Both the position numbers and the translations under genes were made by a program. Below, piece after piece: positions 16,332-25,244 of a DNA stretch of 64,000 bases. The stretch comes from Flavobacterium psychrophilum. Its GTDB lineage: Bacteria; Bacteroidota; Bacteroidia; Flavobacteriales; Flavobacteriaceae. Each line of letters opens with the position of its first letter. Position 1 is the stretch's first letter. Under the pieces are notes generated by a model that saw only the letters and a list, made by a program, of their open reading frames with translations, was not told the DNA's origin and made no database searches. The DNA lies in contig CAMCFT010000010.1 in NCBI GenBank assembly GCA_945874225.1, positions 54,215-118,214 of the forward strand. Direction: 5' to 3'.

Positions 16332-18371
16332 ATGAGGAAGTTTTCACTCATACTATTCTTGACAACATTTTCACTATTTGGTCAAAATAGCGCGAAAACT
16401 TGTGAATTGCTTTCCAAAATAAATGGGTTAATCCAACACGAACATTTCCATCCAAAACCGGTAGACGACAGCCTATCGGTTTTTGTATTTGATACTTTTA
16501 TGAATGATCTGGATGGCAACAGAAACTTATTCACCAAAATAGAATACGAGAAACTCTGTAAACACAGGCTATTATTGGACAATTATATTTTACAAAATGA
16601 TTGTTCCTTTATGAATGATTTTGTTTCTGTTTACCAATTTGCTTTGGAAAGAAAGAAAAAAACACTCGAAAAAATACAAAATGAAGAGCTTGATTACACC
16701 GCAAAAGACACAGTAAAATTCTCAAAGAAAAACTTTCCTTTTGACCTAGAGGCAGCAAACATTGATAAGATCTGGAGAAAAAGAATCAAGTTTGATATTC
16801 TGGATGATATTTCGAAATTGAGTTCGAATTTAGATTCACTCACAACTAATTTTTCAGAGCTCGAAAAAATATCAAAAGTAAAAATATTTGACACCCATTT
16901 ATGCAAAGTAAATAGTATTCTGGATAGCAAAAAAGGTCTTGGCTATGACCCTCAGAATGATTTTTTGAATATTTTTTGCAATTATTTTGACCCGCATACG
17001 AATTACTTTTCATTGGATGCCAAATCTAGTTTTATGTCCGGTTTGACCACAAGTGGTTTGTCATTGGGACTCAATGTCAGTCTTAATGAAAAAGAGGAAA
17101 TTGTTGTGGAGGAAATTGTCCCTGGAGGACCTGCTGCCAGAGCAGAGAAGTTCGAAAAAGACGATGTAATTCTAAAAGTATCCAATAATAATGGAGAAGA
17201 CTATTTAGTTTCCTGTGCCTCCTTAGAGAAAATTGGAGAACTGATTTATTCTGATTCCAATAAGGAAATTGAATTCACCATACAAAAGAAAAACGGAAAT
17301 ATTCTTGCCGTACTGCTCAAAAAGCAAGTGATGAAAGCTACTGCAAATGCCGTTTCCAGTTTCATCGTCGAAAAGGAAATCAAAGTGGGTTATATCAATA
17401 TTCCTAACTTTTACTCCGATTTTGACGGATACAGCGAACAAGGTTGCGCCGATGATGTAGCCAAAGAAATTGTAAAACTCACTCAGGACAACATTCAGGG
17501 ATTAGTAATTGATCTTCAGGATAACGGTGGTGGCTCTATGGAAGAAGCCATTAAATTAGCCGGAATGTTTATTGATTATGGCCCTGTATCAGTTTTGATA
17601 AATAGTAAAAACAAGCAAAGTGTCCTAAAAGACTATAATCGAGGTAGCGTTTATTATGGACCAATTGTGATATTAATCAATGGAAATTCAGCATCGGCAA
17701 GTGAGTTTTTTACAGCCACAATGCAAGATTACAATCGTGCAATAATCGTTGGAAGTAAATCATTGGGTAAGGCTTCGATGCAGACTATTTTACCTTTGGA
17801 CGAAAACAAACAGGATTTCGTAAAATTAACAGTTGAAAAATTCTACAGAATAACTGGCGACAGCAATCAAATAAAAGGAATCACTCCGGACATTGCGCTT
17901 CCTGTATTATATGACAGCATCGTTCCTCGTGAAATAAGCTTTAAAACAGCTTTAAAATATGATGTCATCAACTCAAAAGCAAGATTTAACCCCTTCCGAA
18001 AGGATTATTATCCAGAAATAATAGACCTCAGCAATGCAAGATGGAAAAATAATGCCCTGTTTAATGAAATTATTTTGGCAAACAAAGAAATCAATGCGCT
18101 TTATAATGATCCAAAAGAACCACTTCTGGTTACTTTTAAGGAAGTGTTTAACGATATCCACGAAATAGATTCGCTTTGGAAAAAAGTGAAAGAGATTGCC
18201 AAAATGGAAAACTCCTGCACGATTTATAATAATTCATACGATTCAGAAAAATTGCAATTTGATACTTTTCAGCAGGAAATCAATACCTATAAAATTAAAG
18301 ATTTGAAAACCAGTCCATATATAGAAGAAGCTGTTGCGATATTAAATGACATTAATGATTATGGGAAATAA
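16332..18371 (+). CDS. Secreted carboxy-terminal processing protease (S41, Tsp/Prc-like)
   Basis: A 679-residue periplasmic serine protease. It has a signal peptide (cut near FGQ, residue 17), a long N-terminal helical region and a PDZ domain around residues 237-310 (SLGLNVSLNEKEEIVVEEIVPGGPA). The S41 catalytic core follows, with the Ser motif NGNSASASEFF (Ser453/Ser455 region) and catalytic Lys480 (LGKASMQ). The overall plan matches Tsp/Prc proteases that trim or degrade envelope proteins from their C-termini. It starts 8 bases after gcvT and is likely co-transcribed with it. Compared with E. coli Prc it has a divergent N-terminal part. Confidence 0.9.
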   Translation: MRKFSLILFLTTFSLFGQNSAKTCELLSKINGLIQHEHFHPKPVDDSLSVFVFDTFMNDLDGNRNLFTKIEYEKLCKHRLLLDNYILQNDCSFMNDFVSVYQFALERKKKTLEKIQNEELDYTAKDTVKFSKKNFPFDLEAANIDKIWRKRIKFDILDDISKLSSNLDSLTTNFSELEKISKVKIFDTHLCKVNSILDSKKGLGYDPQNDFLNIFCNYFDPHTNYFSLDAKSSFMSGLTTSGLSLGLNVSLNEKEEIVVEEIVPGGPAARAEKFEKDDVILKVSNNNGEDYLVSCASLEKIGELIYSDSNKEIEFTIQKKNGNILAVLLKKQVMKATANAVSSFIVEKEIKVGYINIPNFYSDFDGYSEQGCADDVAKEIVKLTQDNIQGLVIDLQDNGGGSMEEAIKLAGMFIDYGPVSVLINSKNKQSVLKDYNRGSVYYGPIVILINGNSASASEFFTATMQDYNRAIIVGSKSLGKASMQTILPLDENKQDFVKLTVEKFYRITGDSNQIKGITPDIALPVLYDSIVPREISFKTALKYDVINSKARFNPFRKDYYPEIIDLSNARWKNNALFNEIILANKEINALYNDPKEPLLVTFKEVFNDIHEIDSLWKKVKEIAKMENSCTIYNNSYDSEKLQFDTFQQEINTYKIKDLKTSPYIEEAVAILNDINDYGK

Positions 18372-18417
18372 CGGCTCAATCAACAATTTATGAAGAGCAA
18401 AAAATCAATATACTAAT

Positions 18418-18633
18418 TCATTGTTGTCCGATTTAAATTTTAAAAAAGATAATTACCCTAACCTATATAGTCCCTACGGGACAATTGAACTGGGTTAACT
18501 TGATTTTTATTCTACCAACATTTAGCTCCTAACGGAGCATACATCGTAGAGGTTAATTATTGGTAGCAAGATAGTTATAAATCGCAAATTTGTCCCGTAG
18601 GGACTATACTTTGATTTTATCGGACAACAATGA
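18418..18633. mobile_element. MITE-like palindromic element with 7-bp target duplication
   Basis: A 216-bp element with perfect 15-base ends TCATTGTTGTCCGAT / ATCGGACAACAATGA (18418-18432, 18619-18633). Inside are a perfect 19-base inner pair built on TATAGTCCCTACGGGACAA (18466-18484 / 18590-18608) and a hairpin GCTCC/GGAGC (18525-18538). It is flanked by direct repeats TACTAAT (18411-18417 and 18634-18640). No gene inside. The right end is 20 bases from the yebC promoter. Confidence 0.8.
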
Positions 18634-18654
18634 TACTAATTGATAAAAAAAACA

Positions 18655-18685
18655 TTTGATAAAATAAGTAATAACTGTATTTTTG
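18655..18685 (+). promoter_or_regulatory. yebC promoter
   Basis: TTTG (18655-18658), 19 bases, then TATTTTTG (18678-18685): a full match to the Bacteroidota sigma-factor consensus. The start codon lies 22 bases further on. Confidence 0.8.
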
Positions 18686-18707
18686 CAGTTCAAAATAATA
18701 ATTAGAA

Positions 18708-19418
18708 ATGGGAAGAGCGTTTGAGTTCAGAAAAGGTAGAAAAATGAAACGTTGGTCAGCTATGGCCAAAGCATTTACCAGAATTGGGAAAGATATTGTA
18801 ATGGCTGTAAAGGAAGGCGGACCAAATCCTGACGCCAACTCGAGATTAAGAGCGGTTATCCAGAATTCAAAGGCAGTAAATATGCCCAAAGAAAATGTGG
18901 AACGCGCCATAAAAAAAGCAACTGATAAAGATACTGCTAACTATAAAGAAGTCTTATTTGAAGGGTATGCACCTCACGGAATTGCGATTCTGGTTGAGAC
19001 TGCCACTGATAATAATAACAGAACTGTTGCCAATGTGAGAAGTTATTTTAACAAATGCAATGGTACAATGGGAACGCAAGGTTCTGTAGAATTTATGTTT
19101 GACCACACTTGCAACTTTAGAATTCCAGCTAACGGAATTGACCCTGAAGAATTAGAATTGGAATTAATCGATTTTGGTGCCGAAGAAGTTTTTGAAGACG
19201 AAGACGGAATCTTGATTTATGCGCCTTTCAATAGCTTTGGAACCATTCAAAAAGAATTAGAAAGTCGTGGTTTAGAAATCCTTTCTTCTGGTTTTGAGCG
19301 TATTCCTCAAATCACAAAAAAACTCACCGAAGCTGAAATGGCAGACGTAGAGAAACTAATCGAAAAAATGGAAGAAGATGATGACGTGATGAACGTTTAT
19401 CATACTATGGAAGAGTAA
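18708..19418 (+). CDS. YebC/PmpR (TACO1) family protein
   Basis: A 236-residue cytoplasmic protein of the YebC family, recognised by RAFEFRKGRKMKRWSAMAKAFTRIGKDI, NPDANSRLRAVIQNSKAVNMPKENVERAIKKA and the acidic C-terminal EKMEEDDDVMNVYHTM. The family was long annotated as transcriptional regulators. Recent work on the family points to a role in translation of difficult proline-rich stretches, as in mitochondrial TACO1. The start follows a clear promoter. A strong terminator follows the gene, so it is a single-gene unit. Confidence 0.95.
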   Translation: MGRAFEFRKGRKMKRWSAMAKAFTRIGKDIVMAVKEGGPNPDANSRLRAVIQNSKAVNMPKENVERAIKKATDKDTANYKEVLFEGYAPHGIAILVETATDNNNRTVANVRSYFNKCNGTMGTQGSVEFMFDHTCNFRIPANGIDPEELELELIDFGAEEVFEDEDGILIYAPFNSFGTIQKELESRGLEILSSGFERIPQITKKLTEAEMADVEKLIEKMEEDDDVMNVYHTMEE

Positions 19419-19440
19419 TCATAATTCAGGTTGCATTATA

Positions 19441-19471
19441 AAAAGTCCCTTTTAGAATAAAAGGGACTTTT
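19441..19471 (+). terminator. yebC Rho-independent terminator
   Basis: A perfect 14-base stem AAAAGTCCCTTTTA / TAAAAGGGACTTTT with a GAA loop, followed by further T residues, 22 bases after the yebC stop. Confidence 0.92.
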
Positions 19472-19655
19472 TATATATCTGATAACGTCAAATTATTTTA
19501 TGAATTCGATTTCATAAATCTCCTCCTAATAAAGTACAATAAAAGAAAAACGGCGAAACTATAGTAAACAAGTCTAGCAGATATTTTTTTTTAAATAATA
19601 TATCAATCCTTTTGTTATGAACATAAGTTCATTATCTTTGTTCAAAAATTGATAG

Positions 19656-19997
19656 ATGCCATGCCCAAAAAAGAAACGAAAAATTGACAATCCACACAAA
19701 ATGCAAGGTTTTAAACCATTTGGAATTGCATTTTGTGACACCGCGGCTATCATTATGCAATATGAAGAATATGAAACCGTTAAATTAGTTATTTATGAAG
19801 ATCTCCCACAAGACATAGCAGCGGATCGAATGGAAGTTTTGCGACCAACTCTTACAAGGATTTATAATAGTGCTTAAAAAAAAATTGGACAGGCCTTTGT
19901 AGAAGGTAAATCTATCATTATCGATGGTGGTGATTTCGAATTTGACAAAGATTGGTACAAATGCAAAAGATATTTCAAACTAATTGCTGGCATCTAA
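19656..19997 (+). pseudogene. DUF134 (UPF0251) DNA-binding protein, interrupted by an in-frame stop
   Basis: The first 73 codons match DUF134: MPCPKKKRKI, a divergent FGP-like segment, YEEYETVKLVIYEDLPQDIAADRMEV and the HTH-like RPTLTRIYNSA. The next codon is TAA. The same frame then continues with the expected family tail (KKIGQAFVEGKSIIIDGGDFEF...) to a stop at 19995-19997. A single base change, AAA to TAA, inside a run of A residues would explain this. It may be a nonsense allele, a sequencing error or a truncated but functional protein. DUF134 genes often neighbour NifX-like and DUF5320 genes, as here. Confidence 0.75.
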
Positions 19998-20066
19998 AAT
20001 CACTCAAAATGTGCAGATTGCCCCTCTTTTGGCAAATAAGAACTAATAAATTTAAACCAATAAACT

Positions 20067-20183
20067 ATGCCTAATTTCAATCATAAAGGCCCAGAAGGTT
20101 TAGTCTCAAAAAAAGGAAAGAAAGCTGGAAAATGTAGAAAAACTGAAGTGGAAAAAAAAAGGAATAGAAGAAATCAATTTTAA
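20067..20183 (+). CDS. Small DUF5320-like protein (38 residues)
   Basis: ATG at 20067 opens a 38-codon frame beginning MPNFNHKGPEGLVSKKGKKAGKC and ending in a very basic tail. The start MPxFNxxGPxG...GxxxGxC is characteristic of DUF5320-type small proteins, which commonly sit beside DUF134 and NifX/NifB-like iron-molybdenum cofactor-binding genes in anaerobes and facultative anaerobes. Here it is directly between such genes. The family molecular role is unknown. The single cysteine is Cys23. Called from position and motif. Confidence 0.6.
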   Translation: MPNFNHKGPEGLVSKKGKKAGKCRKTEVEKKRNRRNQF

Positions 20184-20214
20184 TAGAAATGAATTACTTA
20201 AAAACCGGAGTAAA

Positions 20215-20604
20215 ATGAAAAAAATAGCAGTACCAATCACACGAGAAAATCAGATAGAAAACCATTTTGGACATTGTCAATCTTATGAAGTCTATACATT
20301 TTCTGATACTAATGAAGTTTTAGATTTGCAATTGATAGATTCAGAAAAAAATGGTGGATGTAAATCAGATATTATTAATATTTTAGCTAACAACGGAGTA
20401 ACTTTTATGCTAACGGGCAGTATTGGCGATAAGGTAATGAACAAATTAAATCATGCTGGTATCGAAGTTATAAGAGGTTGTTCAGGTGATTCTTCAACGG
20501 TAGTTTTAGAATTTGTTGAAGGTAACATCTCTGATAATGGTATTAGTTGTTTACAACATACTCAAAACTATAAAAATGCTCATTATCAAACACATAATCA
20601 TTAA
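20215..20604 (+). CDS. NifX/NifB-like iron-molybdenum cofactor-binding domain protein
   Basis: This 129-residue protein has the dinitrogenase FeMo-cofactor biosynthesis fold: MKKIAVPITRENQIENHFGHCQSYEVY, a central CKSDIINILANNGVTFMLTGSIGDKVMNKLNHAGIEV and GCSGDSS. In organisms without nitrogenase such proteins bind iron-sulfur or metal clusters for unknown tasks. Histidine and cysteine residues (GHC; CLQH; HYQTHNH at the C-terminus) could bind metal. It ends the DUF134-DUF5320-NifX group. No nitrogenase genes are visible. Confidence 0.85.
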   Translation: MKKIAVPITRENQIENHFGHCQSYEVYTFSDTNEVLDLQLIDSEKNGGCKSDIINILANNGVTFMLTGSIGDKVMNKLNHAGIEVIRGCSGDSSTVVLEFVEGNISDNGISCLQHTQNYKNAHYQTHNH

Positions 20605-20702
20605 AACTTTACTTCATTATTATTAATGCATTTTAAAACTAATTAAAAATTAATCTTTTGCCATCTTGAATTAAATAATGTAACCTATTTTTTTAATTTA
20701 TA

Positions 20703-21353
20703 ATGGTAAAAAAAAAAATGATTGCCATGGATTCAAACATTTTAAGGGGAGAAAGAGTTAACCTTCCAACTAAATATGGATACTTTGAACTAATTCCATT
20801 TCAAGAAAAAACAAACGGCCTTGAACACATGGCGTTAATTAAAGGTGATTTAACATCAACTGAAACAATTCTAACCCGAATTCACTCAGCTTGTGCTACT
20901 GGAGATTTATTTGGTTCTTTAAGATGTGATTGTGGAGAACAATTAATCGAATCTCTAAAATTAATTGAGAAAAATGGAAATGGAATAATCTTGTATTTGC
21001 AACAAGAAGGAAGAGGAATTGGACTAATGAATAAAATGAAGGCATACAAATTGCAGGAAGAGGGCATGGATACTTTAGAAGCAAACTTACAATTAGGTTT
21101 TGCACCAGATGAAAGAGATTATGAAATAGGAGCCAAAATCCTTGATCTGCTTGGTGTAAAAAAAGTAAAGCTATTGACAAATAATCCATATAAAATTCTT
21201 GGATTAGAAAAAAACGGGATTATGGTAATGGAACGCATTTCACTAATTATACAATCAAACCCATACAATAAGTATTATTTAGACACAAAAGAAAGCCTTA
21301 TGGGACATCAACTTAGTGAAGAAAAACTAGAAAATCGAAACTATGATAACTGA
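20703..21353 (+). CDS. ribA: GTP cyclohydrolase II (RibA-type, stand-alone)
   Basis: This 216-residue enzyme opens GTP to the diaminopyrimidine precursor of riboflavin. The zinc ligands Cys64, Cys75 and Cys77 (HSACATGDLFGSLRCDCGEQ), the QQEGRGIGL loop and GAKILDLLGVKKVKLLTNNPYK are complete. ATGs at 20703, 20718 and 20727 are all possible; the first is given. Bacteroidota usually carry RibBA fusions for riboflavin synthesis. This single-domain copy overlaps a thioesterase gene by 11 bases and precedes a PLP enzyme, which suggests a dedicated GTP-derived product rather than housekeeping flavin supply. That is inference. Confidence 0.88.
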   Translation: MVKKKMIAMDSNILRGERVNLPTKYGYFELIPFQEKTNGLEHMALIKGDLTSTETILTRIHSACATGDLFGSLRCDCGEQLIESLKLIEKNGNGIILYLQQEGRGIGLMNKMKAYKLQEEGMDTLEANLQLGFAPDERDYEIGAKILDLLGVKKVKLLTNNPYKILGLEKNGIMVMERISLIIQSNPYNKYYLDTKESLMGHQLSEEKLENRNYDN

Positions 21354-21795
21354 TATATTTGAATTAAGACCTCGTTACGGGGAAGTTGACCAAATGGGAT
21401 ATGTGTATCACGCCAATTATGTAACTTATTGCCATCAAGCTCGTAACGAATTGTTACGAAAATTAGATATTGACGAGATTCAACTTAAAAAGAACAAAAT
21501 AATACTACCCGTAATTTCTTTTGAAATTATTTATAAGAAACCTGCTCTTTATGATGAACTTATTACAATAAAAACAACAATTAAAGAAGTTCCAAAGGTT
21601 CGTTTGAACTTTGAATTTGAAATAAAAAATGAACAAAATACACTTTTGTGCAAAGCTAAATCAACAGTTGTTTTTGTAGATAGCGAATCACGATTACCAA
21701 AGCAAACACCTACTTTTATTGAAAAAGTATTTAATACCAAATTTATAAGTGCTCACAAACAGAACCCAAAAACAATCAAAATCCAATTAGGATAA
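21343..21795 (+). CDS. Acyl-CoA thioesterase, hot-dog fold (YbgC/4HBT-like)
   Basis: A 150-residue single hot-dog domain of the 4-hydroxybenzoyl-CoA thioesterase/YbgC group. The catalytic aspartate motif is RYGEVDQMGYVYHANYVTY (Asp16). It overlaps the 3' end of the ribA gene by 11 bases, so the two are translationally coupled. The substrate is not predictable; in this cassette it may release an acyl intermediate. YbgC proteins in other bacteria sit with tol-pal genes, which are not present here. Confidence 0.85.
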   Translation: MITDIFELRPRYGEVDQMGYVYHANYVTYCHQARNELLRKLDIDEIQLKKNKIILPVISFEIIYKKPALYDELITIKTTIKEVPKVRLNFEFEIKNEQNTLLCKAKSTVVFVDSESRLPKQTPTFIEKVFNTKFISAHKQNPKTIKIQLG

Positions 21796-21889
21796 TTCAA
21801 ATCGTATTTTCTTCATAAATTAAATATCAAGGAAATAATCAAGGAAATAAAACTATAAATAAGATGAAAGTTTTTAAATTAAAACACCA

Positions 21890-23962
21890 ATGACAAATAA
21901 CATACTTATTGAAAATCAATATAAAAGAACGAGTTTGTTTGAAAAAGAAAATGTGAATTATTTAGTTCGCGTTTTAAAAAGATTCAATACAGTACCAAAA
22001 ATAAACAATATAAATATCATCACTTCTACAAGTGAACCTTATATTTTTAAAATTGTACCCAACAAATCTATTATAATTGGCACTTCTTTTTTAAATAAAC
22101 CCGCATTAGCATTAGTTTATTTAAGATATGGTATCGAATGGCAACTTTGGTATAAAGCCTTGAATAGCGAAAAATACGATACTGCTTTATGTGATTTGGC
22201 AGCACTTGAAGTAACAAAAATATTCTACAAATTATTACCTAAAGATGACAAAGAAAAATTAGAAAACCTCGATTATTTTTTGCTTAATTTAATTAAAAAC
22301 GACACCGATTTTAGTGTTGAAACTTTATTAAACCATACAGAACTAAAAGCTTTACACGGATTAAATAACACCAATAAAATATTTAAAAAAACTTGGAAAA
22401 CCATTGTTAAAAATCTGGCTAAACCAACCGAATATTTATTAATGGATGGTGGTGATCTTAGATTGAATATTGACGAAATTGATTTGCTTAACAAATACGG
22501 TTGCCGACCATTTCCTAGACCTGATGCGTTTACATTTGCCTCATCGACTGCAACTAGCGTTTCTAATTTTGCTTTCGATAAAACCGATAAAGTTAGAAGC
22601 ATATTAATCAGAAACAGCTTGAAAAATGGATTCAAAAATGCCACTATTGAGTTCTCGGAATTATTAAAAAATAACCTTAAAAAAATATTTAAACTCAATG
22701 AGGAATCTGAAATAATTTTTTCACCATCAGGCACCGATTCTTCTCTGCAAATAGCAGCGATTTCGCAGATTTTCTCCGATAAAGAAATTACACATGTTTT
22801 AGTAGCATCGGATGAAACAGGCAGTGGAGTACCTTCGGCATTAAAAGGATGCCATTTTGATAACACAACAGCTTTAAATTTCCCTGTTAAAAAAGGAAAT
22901 AAAATTGAAGGATTCAAAGATGTCGATTTGATCAAAATCCCTTTTAGAGATGAAAACGGCTCATTAAAATCCTCAAAGCAATTAGACGAGGAAGTTTATG
23001 ATGCCATTTACAAAACCAATGAACAAGGCAGACATATTGTTTTGCATACTATGGATCAATCCAAATTAGGATACCAATCACCCAGTGACGAATTAATTAA
23101 AAAACTGCATACACTCTCTAAATTATCAATACAAATAGTTGTGGATGGATCGCAACTTAGATTAGATCCGAGAGACATTCAAAATTATTTAAACAAAGAC
23201 TATATTGTTACCATAACTGGTAGCAAATACTTTACAGGTCCTCCGTATTCAGGAGCATTACTACTTCCTAAAAACGTCTGTAAAGTAATTCATTCTGTAA
23301 AAAACTCTTTACCAGCAGGCTTAACTCAATACTACAATCATTCCGATTGGCCAATTTCTTGGTTTTGTTCAAATGATTTATCCGATGGATATAACTATGG
23401 CTCTTATATGCGTTGGAATGCGGCCATAGTTGAAATGTATCGCTACTATAAAACCCCAGTTCTATACCGAAATATGGGCATAGAAATGTTTTGCAATTTT
23501 GTTGAAGACTCTATAAAAGAAGCCTCTTTTTTAGAACCAATTTATGATAATGAAACCAAAACCAATAGTTATACTAGTAAAGAATTCGGAATAAGAAATA
23601 TACGCACCATTTTCCCTTTCTTTATTTTTAAAAACAATGAAGTATTACCGGTTGAGAAAGTAAAAAAACTCTATACCTTATTAAATTCTGATTTATCTGA
23701 TCAATTTGAAGATTCTCCTTTAGAAATTATTAGGTTGGCTGCCCAAAAATGTCATATAGGACAAGCTGTTGATGTAAAATATGGTAATGACATTGAAAGT
23801 GCAGTTTTAAGAATTAGCCTTGGTGCCAGAGTGATCTCTGACAGCTGGGTAAATAGAGATATTAGCCTCTTTTTTAGAAACATCGAAGCGCAAATGAGTC
23901 AAATTACAATCATTATCAAAAAAATAGAATTAATTCTCACTAATCCCGAATTGTTGAATTAA
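21890..23962 (+). CDS. PLP-dependent enzyme, fold type I, unknown reaction
   Basis: This 690-residue protein has a C-terminal half like aminotransferase class V/decarboxylase fold-type I enzymes: EIIFSPSGTDSSLQIAA (phosphate-binding loop), HTMDQSKLGYQSP, VVDGSQLRLDP (Asp419, pairs with the pyridine nitrogen) and VTITGSKYFTGPP (Lys446, likely Schiff-base lysine). The first 200 residues are not recognised. It follows ribA and the thioesterase by 94 bases on the same strand, forming a three-gene cassette. Family members in databases are probably labelled hypothetical; I do not know its reaction. Unusually long for the fold. Confidence 0.75.
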   Translation: MTNNILIENQYKRTSLFEKENVNYLVRVLKRFNTVPKINNINIITSTSEPYIFKIVPNKSIIIGTSFLNKPALALVYLRYGIEWQLWYKALNSEKYDTALCDLAALEVTKIFYKLLPKDDKEKLENLDYFLLNLIKNDTDFSVETLLNHTELKALHGLNNTNKIFKKTWKTIVKNLAKPTEYLLMDGGDLRLNIDEIDLLNKYGCRPFPRPDAFTFASSTATSVSNFAFDKTDKVRSILIRNSLKNGFKNATIEFSELLKNNLKKIFKLNEESEIIFSPSGTDSSLQIAAISQIFSDKEITHVLVASDETGSGVPSALKGCHFDNTTALNFPVKKGNKIEGFKDVDLIKIPFRDENGSLKSSKQLDEEVYDAIYKTNEQGRHIVLHTMDQSKLGYQSPSDELIKKLHTLSKLSIQIVVDGSQLRLDPRDIQNYLNKDYIVTITGSKYFTGPPYSGALLLPKNVCKVIHSVKNSLPAGLTQYYNHSDWPISWFCSNDLSDGYNYGSYMRWNAAIVEMYRYYKTPVLYRNMGIEMFCNFVEDSIKEASFLEPIYDNETKTNSYTSKEFGIRNIRTIFPFFIFKNNEVLPVEKVKKLYTLLNSDLSDQFEDSPLEIIRLAAQKCHIGQAVDVKYGNDIESAVLRISLGARVISDSWVNRDISLFFRNIEAQMSQITIIIKKIELILTNPELLN

Positions 23963-23977
23963 ATAAAAAACTTTTGA

Positions 23978-24003
23978 CTATTTCATTGAAAATAGGGCTT
24001 TTT
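23978..24003. terminator. Terminator between the PLP gene and usp
   Basis: CTATTT (23978-23983) pairs with AAATAG (23990-23995), followed by GGCTTTTTTTT. It ends the PLP enzyme gene and lies at the 3' end of the convergent universal stress gene. Confidence 0.6.
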
Positions 24004-24004
24004 T

Positions 24005-24835
24005 TTATTCATGCATCGCCAAAACTGGAATGTCTAGCCGATTCGAAAACTTCTGGGTTAAACTAGGTTTAAACAATTCAACGAAAAAGTTTCTTTTATA
24101 AGTAAGCATTGCCAGCACATCAATATCTTTGAATAAAACAAAATCTAGGATTGTATCCGGCACATTGTCACTAGGAATTATTGAAAATACAACTGGTTCC
24201 CCTTTAAACTCTTCTTCCCAATGTTTTATGGTAGCATCTGAAACATCCGAATTATTCGTTTTCACATACAAACACCTTACTTTGGCATTCATTCTTTTGG
24301 CAATTTGCAGCACATCTTTAAGCGCTTTTTTATCTTTAGCTCTGTAGCGGGTGGTAAAACCAATGGTTTCTATTTTTTCGAATTTTGCTTCCAAAGGAAC
24401 GCTCAACACAGGGACATCAACTGCAGTTAAAACATTGCCGGTATTCGTTCCTAAGAAAAAGGCTTCCCATCCCGTTGCGCCTGAAGTTCCCATAACAATA
24501 AAATCTATTTTCTCTTCCTTGATTGCTTTTTTAATATTATAAAGCAAACTACCGTCCATTAATCTGTGGCTCATTTTTATATGATCCAGATTTCGTTCTT
24601 CGGCAATGGCATGAAGCTTTGGAATTTCATCTTTAAACATGTCAAATTGAGATAATTGAAGGGAATCAAAAATGACATTATAATTTTCCGGGAAAAACTG
24701 GTTGTCATAAACTGGGAGTTCGAATGTGTGCAATAAAATAAGTTCACCATTTACTATTTTGGCAAATTCCAAAGCGTGAACAAAAGCATTAGTTGCAACT
24801 TCGGAAAAATCGGTGGGAAACAAAATCTTTTTCAT
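24005..24835 (-). CDS. Universal stress protein, two UspA domains
   Basis: A 276-residue cytoplasmic protein with two tandem Usp domains. The first, residues 1-145, starts MKKILFPTDFSEVATNAFVHALEFA and carries the nucleotide-binding loop GTSGATGWEAFFLGTNTG. The second is degenerate (TIGFTTRYRAKDKKALKDVLQIAKRM ... LAMLTYKRNFFVELFKPSLTQKFSNRLDIPVLAMH). Usp proteins help survival under stress by unknown means, often binding ATP. It is a single gene, convergent with the PLP cassette. Confidence 0.93.
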   Translation of the reverse strand: MKKILFPTDFSEVATNAFVHALEFAKIVNGELILLHTFELPVYDNQFFPENYNVIFDSLQLSQFDMFKDEIPKLHAIAEERNLDHIKMSHRLMDGSLLYNIKKAIKEEKIDFIVMGTSGATGWEAFFLGTNTGNVLTAVDVPVLSVPLEAKFEKIETIGFTTRYRAKDKKALKDVLQIAKRMNAKVRCLYVKTNNSDVSDATIKHWEEEFKGEPVVFSIIPSDNVPDTILDFVLFKDIDVLAMLTYKRNFFVELFKPSLTQKFSNRLDIPVLAMHE

Positions 24836-24895
24836 TTTTTGTGAAGTTTAAGTTATTTCATATGTAGATAATATTGTTTTTTAAAGGAATATGTA

Positions 24896-24924
24896 ATTGC
24901 TTCGCCTGTTCGCAAGCTCGGGTC
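24896..24924. repeat. REP-like motif ATTGCTTCGCCTGTTCG...CTCGGGTC
   Basis: A short GC-rich motif in AT-rich intergenic DNA. Related copies are at 43363-43396 (same strand) and 25511-25541 (reverse strand, inside a MITE-like element). It is likely a dispersed palindrome unit. No gene is nearby. Confidence 0.6.
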
Positions 24925-25098
24925 GCATATAACTTCTTCCCTATTTAAATTATATTCCATTTATGCTCATTTCATACCTTAAAGGTAAGTAAAAAAAATA
25001 AATTAACAACACTAATTATCAGATGTTTATGATAAAATTAATAAGACTATCCACTTAGCCGACTAAATTTTCAAGACACAAACACTATTTAAAAATTT

Positions 25099-25175
25099 GG
25101 CACTAATTTTACAAATTTTCACAAATTTTTTTAAAATTAAAACAGAAATTAGTGCTAATTCGTGTAATTCGTGGC
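25099..25175. repeat. Imperfect palindrome of CACxAATT words
   Basis: Arms 25099-25127 and 25147-25175 pair imperfectly; both are built from repeated (G)CAC-x-AATT units. This is a dispersed flavobacterial intergenic type. The 24.8-25.65 kb stretch has no intact gene: it holds this palindrome, a REP motif, an mnmE fragment and a MITE-like element. Confidence 0.6.
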
Positions 25176-25244
25176 TGAAAGAATTATTTGCTATTAGTAA
25201 AGCATAGTCATTAAAATTAATTATCGACAGAACACCATCTTGAT

